NCBI GenBank assembly: GCA_017465605.1
Contig: JAFTVW010000017.1
Location: 1 to 44,288, forward strand
Direction of reading: 5' to 3'
Length of the DNA stretch: 44,288 nt
Source: Alistipes sp.
GTDB taxonomy: Bacteria > Bacteroidota > Bacteroidia > Bacteroidales > Rikenellaceae
Part shown: positions 24,865 to 33,044 of the stretch, one piece after another
How positions within the stretch are numbered: the first letter of the stretch is position 1
Layout: every line of letters begins with the position of its first letter
The notes under the pieces: model-generated
Told to the model about the DNA's origin: nothing
Databases searched by the model: none
The model's input: the letters and a program-made list of their open reading frames with translations, nothing else
Position numbers and translations under genes: made by a program

Positions 24865-26337
24865 ATGAGTTTTAACAATAATTGCTCGAAAAAACATATA
24901 CCCGAACCGGGGCGAGGTTTCAAAGTCTGCGACTGCGGCGAGGAACTTCACGTTGAGCCGGTCGAGGGTTGCTATAAACTTCACGAAACGCCGTGGTTGG
25001 AGGAGTATCCCGATAATATTCCTACCGACATTTTTGAGGTGCGTTTCAAGAATACCCGCCGTTCATACTATAAGAATGTCAACAATCTGCAATTGAAGCG
25101 TGGCGACATAGTTGCTGTCGAGGCCTCACCGGGTCACGACATCGGTATCATATCGCTTACTGGCGATATGGTTGCCAAGCAGATTCGCAGAATTGGATTC
25201 ACTCCATTCAACGGCGAGTACAAGAAGATTTATCGCAAAGCACGTCCCTACGACATTGAGCGTTGGCAGGAGGCTATCGCATTGGAGCACGACACGATGA
25301 TTCAGTCGCGCCAAATCGCAGCCGAGATGGGATTGGATATGAAGATTGGCGATGTGGAGTATCAGGGCGACAAAATCAAGGCTATATTCTACTATATTGC
25401 CGAGGGTCGAGTTGACTTCCGCGAGCTTATCAAGGTCTTTGCCGAGCGTTTCCACATTCGTATCGAGATGAAGCAGATTGGCGCACGACAGGAGGCCGGC
25501 CGCATTGGCGGTATTGGAGCCTGTGGTCGTGAGTTGTGCTGTGCGTCGTGGATTTCCAACTTTTCAAGCGTAACGACAAATGCAGCTCGTATTCAGGACA
25601 TCTCGCTCAACCCATTGAAGCTGGCGGGACAATGCTCGAAGCTGAAATGTTGCTTGATGTATGAGTATGATGTCTATGCCGATGCACGTCAAACTCTGCC
25701 TCGCGTAAGAGAGCCATTGCAGGCTGTCGATGGAGAGTATTACTTGGTTAAGACCGACATATTGGCTCACACAATGTCGTTCAGCAGTAGCAAGGAGACT
25801 ATGTCGAATGTTGTGACTATCCCCACTTCGCGAGTAAGAGAGATTATCGCTATGAATCGTGCAGGGAAGCGTGTTGAGTCGCTTATCGATAAGGATAGCG
25901 TAAACGAGGTTGAAGAGCCCACATACCGCACTGAGGAGGATAGCATCACTCGTTTTGACAATCAAAACAAGCGTCGCCGCAACCGAAACAATCGCAACAA
26001 CCGTAATAACCGCAATGCCAATAGAAACAAGGAGGGTGTTGCAGCTGGCGAAGAGCAGCAAGATAGGCAAGAGCGACACAACGACAACAACGAGGGTCGT
26101 GAGAATAGAGAGGGTTGTGAGGGCCGCGAGAACAGAGGTAATCGCGATGGTCAGCGCAATCGCCGCGACAATAACCGTAATGGCCGCAATAACCGCAATT
26201 TCCGCGAAGGCAGAGAGGGTCGTGAAGGCCGCGACAATAGAGAAGGCCGCGACAGCAATCGCAATTTCCGCCGTCGCGACGACAACCACAAGCGAGATGG
26301 CAACAAGTCGGAGTCACAACAACCCAAGCAGGAGTAA
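24865..26337 (+). CDS. ricT: PSP1-domain protein (RicT/YaaT-like) with Arg/Asn-rich tail
   Basis: 490 residues. The PSP1 core runs from about 50 to 330. It has the conserved Cys pattern CGRELCC (C220, C225, C226) and C257, C262, C263, which in Bacillus RicT helps bind Fe-S clusters in the RicAFT complex that stimulates RNase Y-dependent mRNA processing; the role here is inferred. Residues of about 366-490 are low complexity: RNRNNRNNRN repeats, then REG/GRE/DNRE units, strongly basic and Arg-rich like RGG-type RNA-binding tails. It is the first gene of the ricT-gldH-trmB cluster, which is common in Bacteroidetes; gldH starts 2 bp after the stop. Confidence 0.92.
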   Translation: MSFNNNCSKKHIPEPGRGFKVCDCGEELHVEPVEGCYKLHETPWLEEYPDNIPTDIFEVRFKNTRRSYYKNVNNLQLKRGDIVAVEASPGHDIGIISLTGDMVAKQIRRIGFTPFNGEYKKIYRKARPYDIERWQEAIALEHDTMIQSRQIAAEMGLDMKIGDVEYQGDKIKAIFYYIAEGRVDFRELIKVFAERFHIRIEMKQIGARQEAGRIGGIGACGRELCCASWISNFSSVTTNAARIQDISLNPLKLAGQCSKLKCCLMYEYDVYADARQTLPRVREPLQAVDGEYYLVKTDILAHTMSFSSSKETMSNVVTIPTSRVREIIAMNRAGKRVESLIDKDSVNEVEEPTYRTEEDSITRFDNQNKRRRNRNNRNNRNNRNANRNKEGVAAGEEQQDRQERHNDNNEGRENREGCEGRENRGNRDGQRNRRDNNRNGRNNRNFREGREGREGRDNREGRDSNRNFRRRDDNHKRDGNKSESQQPKQE

Positions 26338-26339
26338 TT

Positions 26340-26816
26340 ATGCAATTCGCCCAGTGGCATAACAGCATAGGAAGCCATCTGCGAGGTGTGGTTACGATGC
26401 TTTTTGTTATCGTTTGCGCCATCAGTTGCAGCAACGAGCAAAACATTGTGGCTATGACCGATGTGAATCTTACAGAGTGGAACGAGCCTATCACCGTATC
26501 GCTTTTAAGCGAGCAGGCCGAAAGCGAGGGCGACCTTACCATCGTGCTACACGTCAACCGCAACTTCAAAGCTAAGCAGGTGGACTTGGAGATTGTGAGT
26601 ATGACGGCCGATTCACTCCGCTACACCGAGAGAATCACCTCCGAGCCGCAAATCGTATGGCCCGCAGCAACGGCTCAATCGGTCGATGTGGAGATACCCT
26701 ACCGCCACAGTGTGATGATGCGCAAGGCTGGCCCATATAGCTACACCATAACTCCGCTTTTACCCCTACGAGGTGTGGAGTCCGCAGGTATGAGTTTCAA
26801 AACCGAAAACAGATAA
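26340..26816 (+). CDS. gldH: GldH-family lipoprotein
   Basis: 158 residues. A signal peptide of about 30 residues ends in the lipobox CAISC. The rest, with DVNLTEWNEPITVSL, LTIVLHVNRNF and YRHSVMMRKAGPYSYTITPLLP, matches the GldH lipoprotein family in length and layout. GldH is needed for gliding in flavobacteria, but Bacteroidales homologues occur in non-gliding species and their job is not known. Its position between ricT and trmB supports the call. It starts 2 bp after ricT. Confidence 0.8.
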   Translation: MQFAQWHNSIGSHLRGVVTMLFVIVCAISCSNEQNIVAMTDVNLTEWNEPITVSLLSEQAESEGDLTIVLHVNRNFKAKQVDLEIVSMTADSLRYTERITSEPQIVWPAATAQSVDVEIPYRHSVMMRKAGPYSYTITPLLPLRGVESAGMSFKTENR

Positions 26817-26820
26817 CAAC

Positions 26821-27579
26821 GTGGGAAAAGATAAACTAAAACGATTTGCCGAGAATCTCACATTCAGCTGTATGGTACAGCCCGAATTTGATGAGATTTT
26901 TCACAAAGACCACCCGCTGAAAGGGCGTTGGCACAAGGAGTTCTTCCACAACGACAACCCCATCATTTTGGAGTTGGGTTGCGGTAAGGGTGAATATACC
27001 ATAGCTCTTGCCGAGCGTAACCCCAACGCCAACTATATTGGTGTGGATATCAAAGGTGCGCGAATGTGGCGTGGCGCAAAGACTGCCACTGAGCAGGGAA
27101 TGACCAATGTGGCGTTCCTGCGTACGCGAATTGAGTTTATCAACTCATTCTTCGCCGAGGGCGAGGTGGCCGAGATTTGGATTACCTTCCCCGACCCACA
27201 GCTCAAAACACGTCGTGCGAAGAAGCGTCTCACATCGCCAATTTTTTTGGAGTATTACGCTCAATTCCTCGCAGCCGATGGGTGGATTAATCTGAAAACC
27301 GATTCGCAACACCTCTACGGCTACACCAACGAGGTTGTGCGCCACTTCTCTTTGCCTTGTGAGGCATCAAACAACGACATCTACGGCACAGGCTATGCCG
27401 ATGCTGAATTGTCGGTAAAGACCGCCTACGAGACCAAATTCTTGCAGCGAGGCCTGCCCATCACCTACACACGTTTCTCGCTGGCTGGCGGCAAGGAGTT
27501 TCCAATGTTTGATTGGGAGGAGGACGAAAAGTTGGAGAAAGACAACGAGGAGGCTCGCATCGGAATCAGCAAATGCTAA
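26821..27579 (+). CDS. trmB: tRNA (guanine-N7-)-methyltransferase
   Basis: 252 residues starting at GTG 26821, 4 bp after gldH. It methylates G46 of tRNA using SAM. SAM-binding motif LELGCGKGEYTIALAE (about 50-65), then IGVDIKGARMWRGA, the catalytic/tRNA-binding ITFPDPQLKTRRAKKRL and the C-terminal TAYETKFLQRGLPITY are all normal. It closes the ricT-gldH-trmB cluster and is followed by a perfect 14-bp terminator hairpin shared with the convergent folP. Confidence 0.95.
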   Translation: MGKDKLKRFAENLTFSCMVQPEFDEIFHKDHPLKGRWHKEFFHNDNPIILELGCGKGEYTIALAERNPNANYIGVDIKGARMWRGAKTATEQGMTNVAFLRTRIEFINSFFAEGEVAEIWITFPDPQLKTRRAKKRLTSPIFLEYYAQFLAADGWINLKTDSQHLYGYTNEVVRHFSLPCEASNNDIYGTGYADAELSVKTAYETKFLQRGLPITYTRFSLAGGKEFPMFDWEEDEKLEKDNEEARIGISKC

Positions 27580-27600
27580 TTCAAAACACAAAATAAACTT

Positions 27601-27633
27601 AAACTCTGATTAATATAATTAATCAGAGTTTTA
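27601..27633. terminator. Bidirectional terminator between trmB and folP
   Basis: AAACTCTGATTAAT and ATTAATCAGAGTTT form a perfect 14-bp stem with an ATA loop, T-rich on both sides. Confidence 0.85.
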
Positions 27634-27636
27634 TTA

Positions 27637-27753
27637 TATATTATCGCCTGCCGAAAGTTGATGTAAAATGTTGAATGACATATATATCCATATAAATAAG
27701 CATTGGATAACAAACTGTTACCCAACACCTTATCCAATTTTGAATTTTGAATT
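27637..27753 (-). repeat. Dispersed 3'-end repeat, folP copy (read through by folP)
   Basis: On the minus strand: AATTCAAAATTCAAAATT, an imperfect hairpin (27696-27712 with 27716-27733), then ATGTCATTCAACATTTT, ACATCAAC and GCGATAATATA. The order and much of the sequence match 168-299. Here the gene's frame stays open through the repeat, and its stop TAA falls in the final GATAAT block. Confidence 0.7.
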
Positions 27754-28591
27754 GCTTTATAAGCTCAACAGCCTCTTTCACATCGTGCACACGCAGGATT
27801 GAAGCACCCTGACAGAGAGCCTGCCAATTCAGCACAGTTGTACCCTGCAAGGTGGCAGAATCCGAAGGTGACACACCCAATAGATTATATATCATCGATT
27901 TGCGCGATAATCCCGCCAAGACAGGATAACCCAAATCGCACACTTTGTCAAGATTGAGCAATAACTCATAGTTCTGACGCAAATCTTTTGCGAAGCCAAA
28001 TCCAGGGTCCAAGATTATTTTATGCACTCCGCGCGATTGCAAAAATTCTGCACGCTGGCGCAAATACGCCACCACTTCCGAAGTCACATCACTCTCGTAA
28101 TCAATGTTTTGTTGCATTGTTTGGGGTGTGCCGCGCATATGCATAGCAACATACGGCACATCATACTCTGCCACAACATCTAACATCTTCTCGTCTATCT
28201 CACCCGCCGAAATATCGTTAATGATTATCGGGCCATACTCCTGCAAAGCTCGTCGGGCAACCTCCGAGCGGAATGTATCGATAGAGATAGCAACATCGGG
28301 CAATACCTCTCGAATCGCTTTAAGCCCCAAGTTCACGCGCTGCCACTCCTGCTCCAAGCTAATCTCCTTTGCACCGGGGCGTGACGAATAACCACCTACA
28401 TCGAGAATCGTAGCACCCTCAGCCACAGCCTGCACGGCCCGCTCGGCCACAGCCCGCTCCGACATAGTGCGGCTCTGAGCATAGAAAGAGTCATCGGTGA
28501 CATTCACGATAGCCATCACCTGCGGCTCCACAAGATTCAAACCATTAAAGTTGAGATTCACGGCAATAAATTTTATGGAGCTGCTCCACAT
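27641..28591 (-). CDS. folP: Dihydropteroate synthase with repeat-encoded C-terminal tail
   Basis: Condenses p-aminobenzoate with dihydropterin pyrophosphate in folate synthesis; the target of sulfonamides. The TIM-barrel motifs are present: NVTDDSF (the usual Pro is Asp), DVGGYSSRPGA, ISIDTF, NDISAG, MHMRGTPQTMQ, LDPGFGFAKD, GLSRKSM and RVHDV. The enzyme should end near VKEAVELIK. The next about 37 residues (QFKIQNWIRCW... to FGRR) are encoded by a dispersed intergenic repeat and match no DHPS part. The start is either ATG 28591 or GTG 28561; the GTG gives a more typical N-terminus. It overlaps the 3' end of coaE by 17-47 bp. In many relatives folP adjoins cdaA, which here lies about 15 kb away. 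Confidence 0.93.
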   Translation of the reverse strand: MWSSSIKFIAVNLNFNGLNLVEPQVMAIVNVTDDSFYAQSRTMSERAVAERAVQAVAEGATILDVGGYSSRPGAKEISLEQEWQRVNLGLKAIREVLPDVAISIDTFRSEVARRALQEYGPIIINDISAGEIDEKMLDVVAEYDVPYVAMHMRGTPQTMQQNIDYESDVTSEVVAYLRQRAEFLQSRGVHKIILDPGFGFAKDLRQNYELLLNLDKVCDLGYPVLAGLSRKSMIYNLLGVSPSDSATLQGTTVLNWQALCQGASILRVHDVKEAVELIKQFKIQNWIRCWVTVCYPMLIYMDIYVIQHFTSTFGRR

Positions 28592-29135
28592 CGCTCTCCA
28601 AATACTCCATTATTAGATTTACTATCGTGCGGGCAGCTCGGGTGTGCAACTCCTCATCACTCATTTGATTGGCTATACGAGCCTCAACGGCAGCCCTATC
28701 GGCCCCGTCACGGCTGATTGTACGCTTTATGCGCTCCTCGATTGGAGCCATCACCGCAAGCGTTGTATCGACCTCATTCTCGAAGCCCGCCTCAAACAAT
28801 ATCGCGCTCTCCAACACTACATATGCGGCCTTTTGCATATCGGCCCAAGCTCTGAAATCGGCCCTCACCGCAGGGTGAACAATCGCATTGAGTTTTGCAA
28901 GAGCCTCCTTATCGCCAAAAACCCGCTCGGCCAAATAGGCACGATTCAGCCCCTGCTCTCCGTAGCACTCCTCGCCAAAAGCCTCACACAAAGATTTACG
29001 GAGCGACTCACTATTTGTCATCAACTCCTTTGCTCGTGCATCAGAATCATAAACGGGCACGCCATACTCAGCCAGCAGACGGCACACCGTACTCTTACCA
29101 CTTCCGATACCTCCTGTAACTCCAACCTTATACAT
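28545..29135 (-). CDS. coaE: Dephospho-CoA kinase
   Basis: 196 residues from ATG 29135; in-frame sequence upstream is A/T-rich and unlike the family. It phosphorylates the ribose 3'-OH in the last step of CoA synthesis. The P-loop is GGIGSGKST (8-16), followed by VYDSDARAKELM, HPAVRADFRAW and ESAILFEAGFENEVDTTLAV, all typical. The 3' end overlaps folP, so the two are translationally coupled. It follows the YbbR-like gene in the same direction. Confidence 0.95.
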   Translation of the reverse strand: MYKVGVTGGIGSGKSTVCRLLAEYGVPVYDSDARAKELMTNSESLRKSLCEAFGEECYGEQGLNRAYLAERVFGDKEALAKLNAIVHPAVRADFRAWADMQKAAYVVLESAILFEAGFENEVDTTLAVMAPIEERIKRTISRDGADRAAVEARIANQMSDEELHTRAARTIVNLIMEYLESDVEQLHKIYCRESQL

Positions 29136-29207
29136 ATATATATTTATATAATGAATTGCATTTATAAAGATATGCGCACCACGATTGATGCGCATAATTG
29201 AACAAGT

Positions 29208-29765
29208 CTATTTGCTATCTTGCGATGCCTTTTGACCATCAGCCGACTCCTTATCCGCTCCCGTAGTCGCAGATTTCTTGGTTCGGAACAGGCCACCTAC
29301 TTTACTCTTAACATTTTGTGTAGTATCGGCCTCATCTTGCGGCTTAGGGATTGGCAATGGCGGGATATCACCCAACGACACAATCTTTATATCGCTAAAA
29401 CGCACCGAAATTGCATTTTGCACCGATTGAGGGTCGAGAATATAGCACACCTGCGGCTCACCCGTCTCTTCATCAACAACACTACCCTTGCGATACTTCA
29501 AATCTGCAAGACGCAACTTTATCTCCTTGCGAGTATAGTTTCTATAACCCAAAAGATTTGTACCAACGCCCTCCACAACCGAAGGGATACGCAATGTCTG
29601 CCCATCGATGTTTACGAGTATATTATACTCGGTGGTATAGGTATTACCCAATTTGAGGATATACCAAAACACAAACGATGCACAAAACAACAATATGAAG
29701 GCTGGCGAAATATAACTCTTCAACCAACGCTTGACCACCTGCAACTTAAAAAGTAATGTTCCCAT
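29208..29765 (-). CDS. YbbR-like membrane-anchored protein
   Basis: 185 residues from ATG 29765 (a longer frame up to 29819 would run into the promoter and the secDF terminator). One N-terminal membrane segment (YISPAFILLFCASFVFWYILKL) is followed by an exported part with one YbbR-like beta domain (TTEYNILVNIDGQTLRIPSVVEGVGTNLLGY) and a Ser/Lys/Asp-rich tail. YbbR proteins are often linked to diadenylate cyclase as regulators (CdaR); cdaA is in this window but distant. The family call is moderate because the domain repeats are weak. The neighbour coaE is a common partner in Bacteroidetes. Confidence 0.65.
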   Translation of the reverse strand: MGTLLFKLQVVKRWLKSYISPAFILLFCASFVFWYILKLGNTYTTEYNILVNIDGQTLRIPSVVEGVGTNLLGYRNYTRKEIKLRLADLKYRKGSVVDEETGEPQVCYILDPQSVQNAISVRFSDIKIVSLGDIPPLPIPKPQDEADTTQNVKSKVGGLFRTKKSATTGADKESADGQKASQDSK

Positions 29766-29787
29766 AACTATTACACAGAAAACTACA

Positions 29788-29814
29788 CAAAGGTATAAAA
29801 AAATAGGTTGCAAA
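29788..29814 (-). promoter_or_regulatory. Promoter of the ybbR-coaE-folP run
   Basis: Minus strand: TTTG (29811-29814), 15 nt, then -7 TACCTTTG (29788-29795). The spacing is short. The upstream element lies inside the secDF terminator hairpin, so the two signals overlap. Confidence 0.5.
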
Positions 29815-29834
29815 CCCACAGTTGCAACCTATTT
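29801..29834 (-). terminator. Terminator of secDF
   Basis: AAATAGGTTGCAA and TTGCAACCTATTT form a perfect 13-bp stem with an 8-nt loop and a run of T residues on the minus strand. It lies 20 nt after the secDF stop. Confidence 0.88.
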
Positions 29835-29853
29835 TTATTATCTTCCTCCGATA

Positions 29854-32844
29854 CTACTTAACCTTCTTATCGGTACGACGCAAAATGTCATAAGCGATAG
29901 GAGTTGCAATGAACACTGATGAGTATGTACCAATAATGATACCAATCAACAATGCGAATACAAATCCACGAAGATTCTCACCACCCAAGATGAAGATTGC
30001 AAGCAATGTTACAAGAGTGGTCAACGATGTATTCATCGTACGAGACAATGTAGAACAGATAGCCTGATTGATATTGAGCTTCATATCGCGCTTAGGATAC
30101 AATGTGATGTACTCACGGATACGGTCGAAGATAACTACTGTATCGTTGATTGAGTAACCGATGATTGTAAGGATAGCGGCGATAAATGCTTGGTTAACCT
30201 CCAAGTTGAAAGGCATAACGTGGTAGAAGATTGAGAAGATACCAATCACCAAGAATGAGTTGTGAGCCAATGCCAATGTAGCACCTGTTGCCCACTCCCA
30301 ACGCTTGAATCGGAATGTGATGTAAAGACCGATTGCGATGAGCGAGAACAATACTGCGTAGAATGCGCTGTAAATCAAATCCTTTGCAATAGCAGGACCA
30401 ATCTTCTCAGATGAAATGATACCGTTGACATCCTCCTGAGTTGATGTAAAGCCTTCCAATGTGATAGGATATGTATAGAAGCCCTTCAATGCCTCATAAA
30501 GCAATGCGTCAACCTCAGCAGTTACCTCCTCAGAAGTATCGTCATACTTATACTGAGTTACGATACGCATCTGATTCTCGGCACCATACTGCTTAACCTC
30601 GATTGAAGACTTAGTTGCATCGTCGCTTACCAAAGCCTTATCCAAAGCCTCACGAACAGCCTCAGCCGATACGTTCTGGTCGAAACGTACTACATAAGTA
30701 CGACCACCTGTAAAGTCAACACCTGTATTCAAGCCCAAAGTGAAGAGTGAGATGATTGACAATACTACGAATGAGCCAGAGATGATGTAAGAAACCTTAC
30801 GCTTTGCAATGAAATCGAATGATACGTTTGACAACCAATTCTCAGACCAAGAGCGAGAGAATGAGATTGTACCCCACTTCTCCTCTACCCACTCAATCAA
30901 CATACGAGTAATGAAGATTGCGCAGAAGAGTGAAGTAACGATACCGATAACGAGTGTAGTTGCAAAACCCTGAACTGGACCATTACCGAATACGAACAAC
31001 ACGATACCTGTGATAATAGTTGTGAGCTGACCGTCGATAATTGCTGAATATGCATTTGAGAAACCGTCCTTGATAGCGAGAGTCAAGCCCTTACCAGCAC
31101 GAAGCTCCTCCTTGATACGCTCGTAGATGATAACGTTAGCATCTACCGCCATACCCATAGTAAGCACGATACCGGCGATACCAGGCAATGTAAGAACTGC
31201 ACCGAATGACACCAATACACCCATCAACAAGAATACGTTAAGGATAAGTGCCAAGTCAGCCAACCAACCTGCGGTCTTGTAGAACAAGCCCATATAGAGC
31301 AACACGAGGATAAACGCCAAAACGAATGAGAACATACCTGCGTTGATAGACTCCTGACCGAGTGATGGACCTACCACTGTATCCTGAATAATACGCGCGG
31401 GAGCAGGAACCTTACCTGACTTCAAAACGTTAGCCAAGTCCTGAGCCTCCTGGATTGTAAATTTACCAGTGATACGAGATGTACCACCCTCGATTTTGTT
31501 CTGTACGTTAGGAGCTGAATATACATAACCGTCCAAAACGATTGCGATAGGCTTACCTACGTTCTGACCTGTAAGCTGTGCCCACTGTGAAGCACCGTCA
31601 GAGTTCATCGAAAGGCTAACCTCAGCAGTAGCACCCTGCTCTGCATACATCTCCTGAGCAGTTGAAACCGAAGAGCCGTCCATAGCTGGCTTGCCATCAA
31701 CCGAGCGAAGTGCATACAAAGCATAACGACCACCAAAGTAATCCTCACCCTTTACACCCCACTTCAAGCTAAGGTCTGCGGGGAAGAGGTTCTGAACCTC
31801 AGGGCGTGCCAAATATGCGTTGATTGCAGGAATGTCAGCAGCAGTAGCAGCACCTACGATGCAACCTCCTGAATAAGAAGGATCCAAAAGTGCGAACAAA
31901 GGATTCTCCTCACGAGAGAAACGTGACTGAGACTCAACATCTGTCTGCTCGGCTGCATTCTGAGCAACCTCAGCAGCGAGGTCTGCTGTCTTCTTCTCTG
32001 CCTCATCAGTTGTTGCAGTTGCCTCTGCGCTCTGCTCAGCTGCGGGAGCTGAATCAGCCTCTTTGATAAGACGCTCTGCCTCAACCAAAATAGGAAGAAT
32101 CTCCTGAGTATTGTAAGTTACCCAAAACTCCAACGATGCAGAACCCTGCAAAAGCTTACGAACACGCTCAGGCTCCTTAACACCTGGCAACTCAACCAAG
32201 ATACGGTTTGAGTTAGGCAAACGCTGGATATTGGGCTGAGTTACGCCGAAGTGGTCGATACGGCTACGCAAGATGTTGAAAGATGCAGCAATAGCAGCAT
32301 TAGTCTCATCGCGCAAAACCTTCAAAACCTCATCGTCAGAAGAGTTAGGATTGATATCCTTACGGTCGGGGCTTACGAAGATAGTAGCCAACGAACCTCC
32401 ATTCGATGTCTCGGCATAAGCCTTAGCGAACTCACCGATGTAGTCGTTTGTACCAGCCTTCATAGCCTCGTTAGCACGATTGATAGCCTCTACGAAAGCG
32501 GGGTCATTTTGGCTTTCACCAGCGAGTGACTTCACCAAATCCTGAACCTCGATTTCGAGCATTACGTTCATACCACCTTTAAGGTCAAGACCCAAGTTAA
32601 CTTCCTTCTCCTTGCACTGCTTGTATGTGAAATCCACCATACCGAGGAAGCTGTAAACGGGCTGATTCTGAATTGAATCCAAGTAGTAAGCCTCACGAGA
32701 AGCCTGCTCAGACTCATCAAATGCGGCAGCGTACTCAACAGCTGCCTTCTCTACCTTTCTCGTTACAAACGAGAACGAGAGCTGATAAATACACGCAATC
32801 ACCAAAAGGATTGCAAGTACTTTAATTGCGCCTTTACTTTGCAT
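29854..32844 (-). CDS. secDF: Protein translocase subunit SecDF (fused)
   Basis: 996 residues from ATG 32844 (MQSKGAIKVLA), with 12 expected membrane segments. It uses the proton gradient to help pull preproteins through SecYEG. The SecD half has LGLDLKGGMNVMLEI, a large periplasmic domain, VVGPSLGQESINAG and GMAVDANVIIYERIKEEL. The SecF half has GVDFTGGRTYVVRF and GYSINDTVVIFDRIRE. An Ala/Glu/Thr-rich insertion of about 50 residues (AEQSAEATATTDEAEKK region) sits within the SecD periplasmic domain. The start of 15 more residues upstream is possible but not family-like. Confidence 0.97.
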   Translation of the reverse strand: MQSKGAIKVLAILLVIACIYQLSFSFVTRKVEKAAVEYAAAFDESEQASREAYYLDSIQNQPVYSFLGMVDFTYKQCKEKEVNLGLDLKGGMNVMLEIEVQDLVKSLAGESQNDPAFVEAINRANEAMKAGTNDYIGEFAKAYAETSNGGSLATIFVSPDRKDINPNSSDDEVLKVLRDETNAAIAASFNILRSRIDHFGVTQPNIQRLPNSNRILVELPGVKEPERVRKLLQGSASLEFWVTYNTQEILPILVEAERLIKEADSAPAAEQSAEATATTDEAEKKTADLAAEVAQNAAEQTDVESQSRFSREENPLFALLDPSYSGGCIVGAATAADIPAINAYLARPEVQNLFPADLSLKWGVKGEDYFGGRYALYALRSVDGKPAMDGSSVSTAQEMYAEQGATAEVSLSMNSDGASQWAQLTGQNVGKPIAIVLDGYVYSAPNVQNKIEGGTSRITGKFTIQEAQDLANVLKSGKVPAPARIIQDTVVGPSLGQESINAGMFSFVLAFILVLLYMGLFYKTAGWLADLALILNVFLLMGVLVSFGAVLTLPGIAGIVLTMGMAVDANVIIYERIKEELRAGKGLTLAIKDGFSNAYSAIIDGQLTTIITGIVLFVFGNGPVQGFATTLVIGIVTSLFCAIFITRMLIEWVEEKWGTISFSRSWSENWLSNVSFDFIAKRKVSYIISGSFVVLSIISLFTLGLNTGVDFTGGRTYVVRFDQNVSAEAVREALDKALVSDDATKSSIEVKQYGAENQMRIVTQYKYDDTSEEVTAEVDALLYEALKGFYTYPITLEGFTSTQEDVNGIISSEKIGPAIAKDLIYSAFYAVLFSLIAIGLYITFRFKRWEWATGATLALAHNSFLVIGIFSIFYHVMPFNLEVNQAFIAAILTIIGYSINDTVVIFDRIREYITLYPKRDMKLNINQAICSTLSRTMNTSLTTLVTLLAIFILGGENLRGFVFALLIGIIIGTYSSVFIATPIAYDILRRTDKKVK

Positions 32845-32921
32845 TGTAGTTAAAAATTTTTGTTTGTATTTATTTTTTATGTTATTCACATATCATCGGA
32901 CACAGTCCGAATTTTAGTTCG

Positions 32922-32929
32922 CAAAGATA
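32922..32929 (-). promoter_or_regulatory. Candidate -7 box of secDF
   Basis: TATCTTTG on the minus strand, 78 nt before the ATG and just downstream of the terminator of the serine hydrolase gene. The -33 element is unclear. Confidence 0.45.
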
Positions 32930-32940
32930 ATAAAAAAAAA

Positions 32941-32974
32941 TCTGAAAAACTATCCTTTTGGACCGATTTTCAGA
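32941..32974 (-). terminator. Terminator of the serine hydrolase gene
   Basis: TCTGAAAA and TTTTCAGA form an 8-bp stem with an 18-nt loop; a run of nine T residues follows on the minus strand. Confidence 0.65.
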
Positions 32975-33044
32975 CTTTTCCATTAATATTAGGTGTTTAT
33001 ACTGCTTCACGCAGTAAAAAACAGGCATCAGACAGCTCTGCCAG

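Noticed and set aside
25564-26289. 241-codon open frame opposite ricT
   Set aside because: The Arg/Asn/Gly codon repeats of ricT keep the antisense frame open. Its Val/Ala/Thr-rich product has no recognisable domain.
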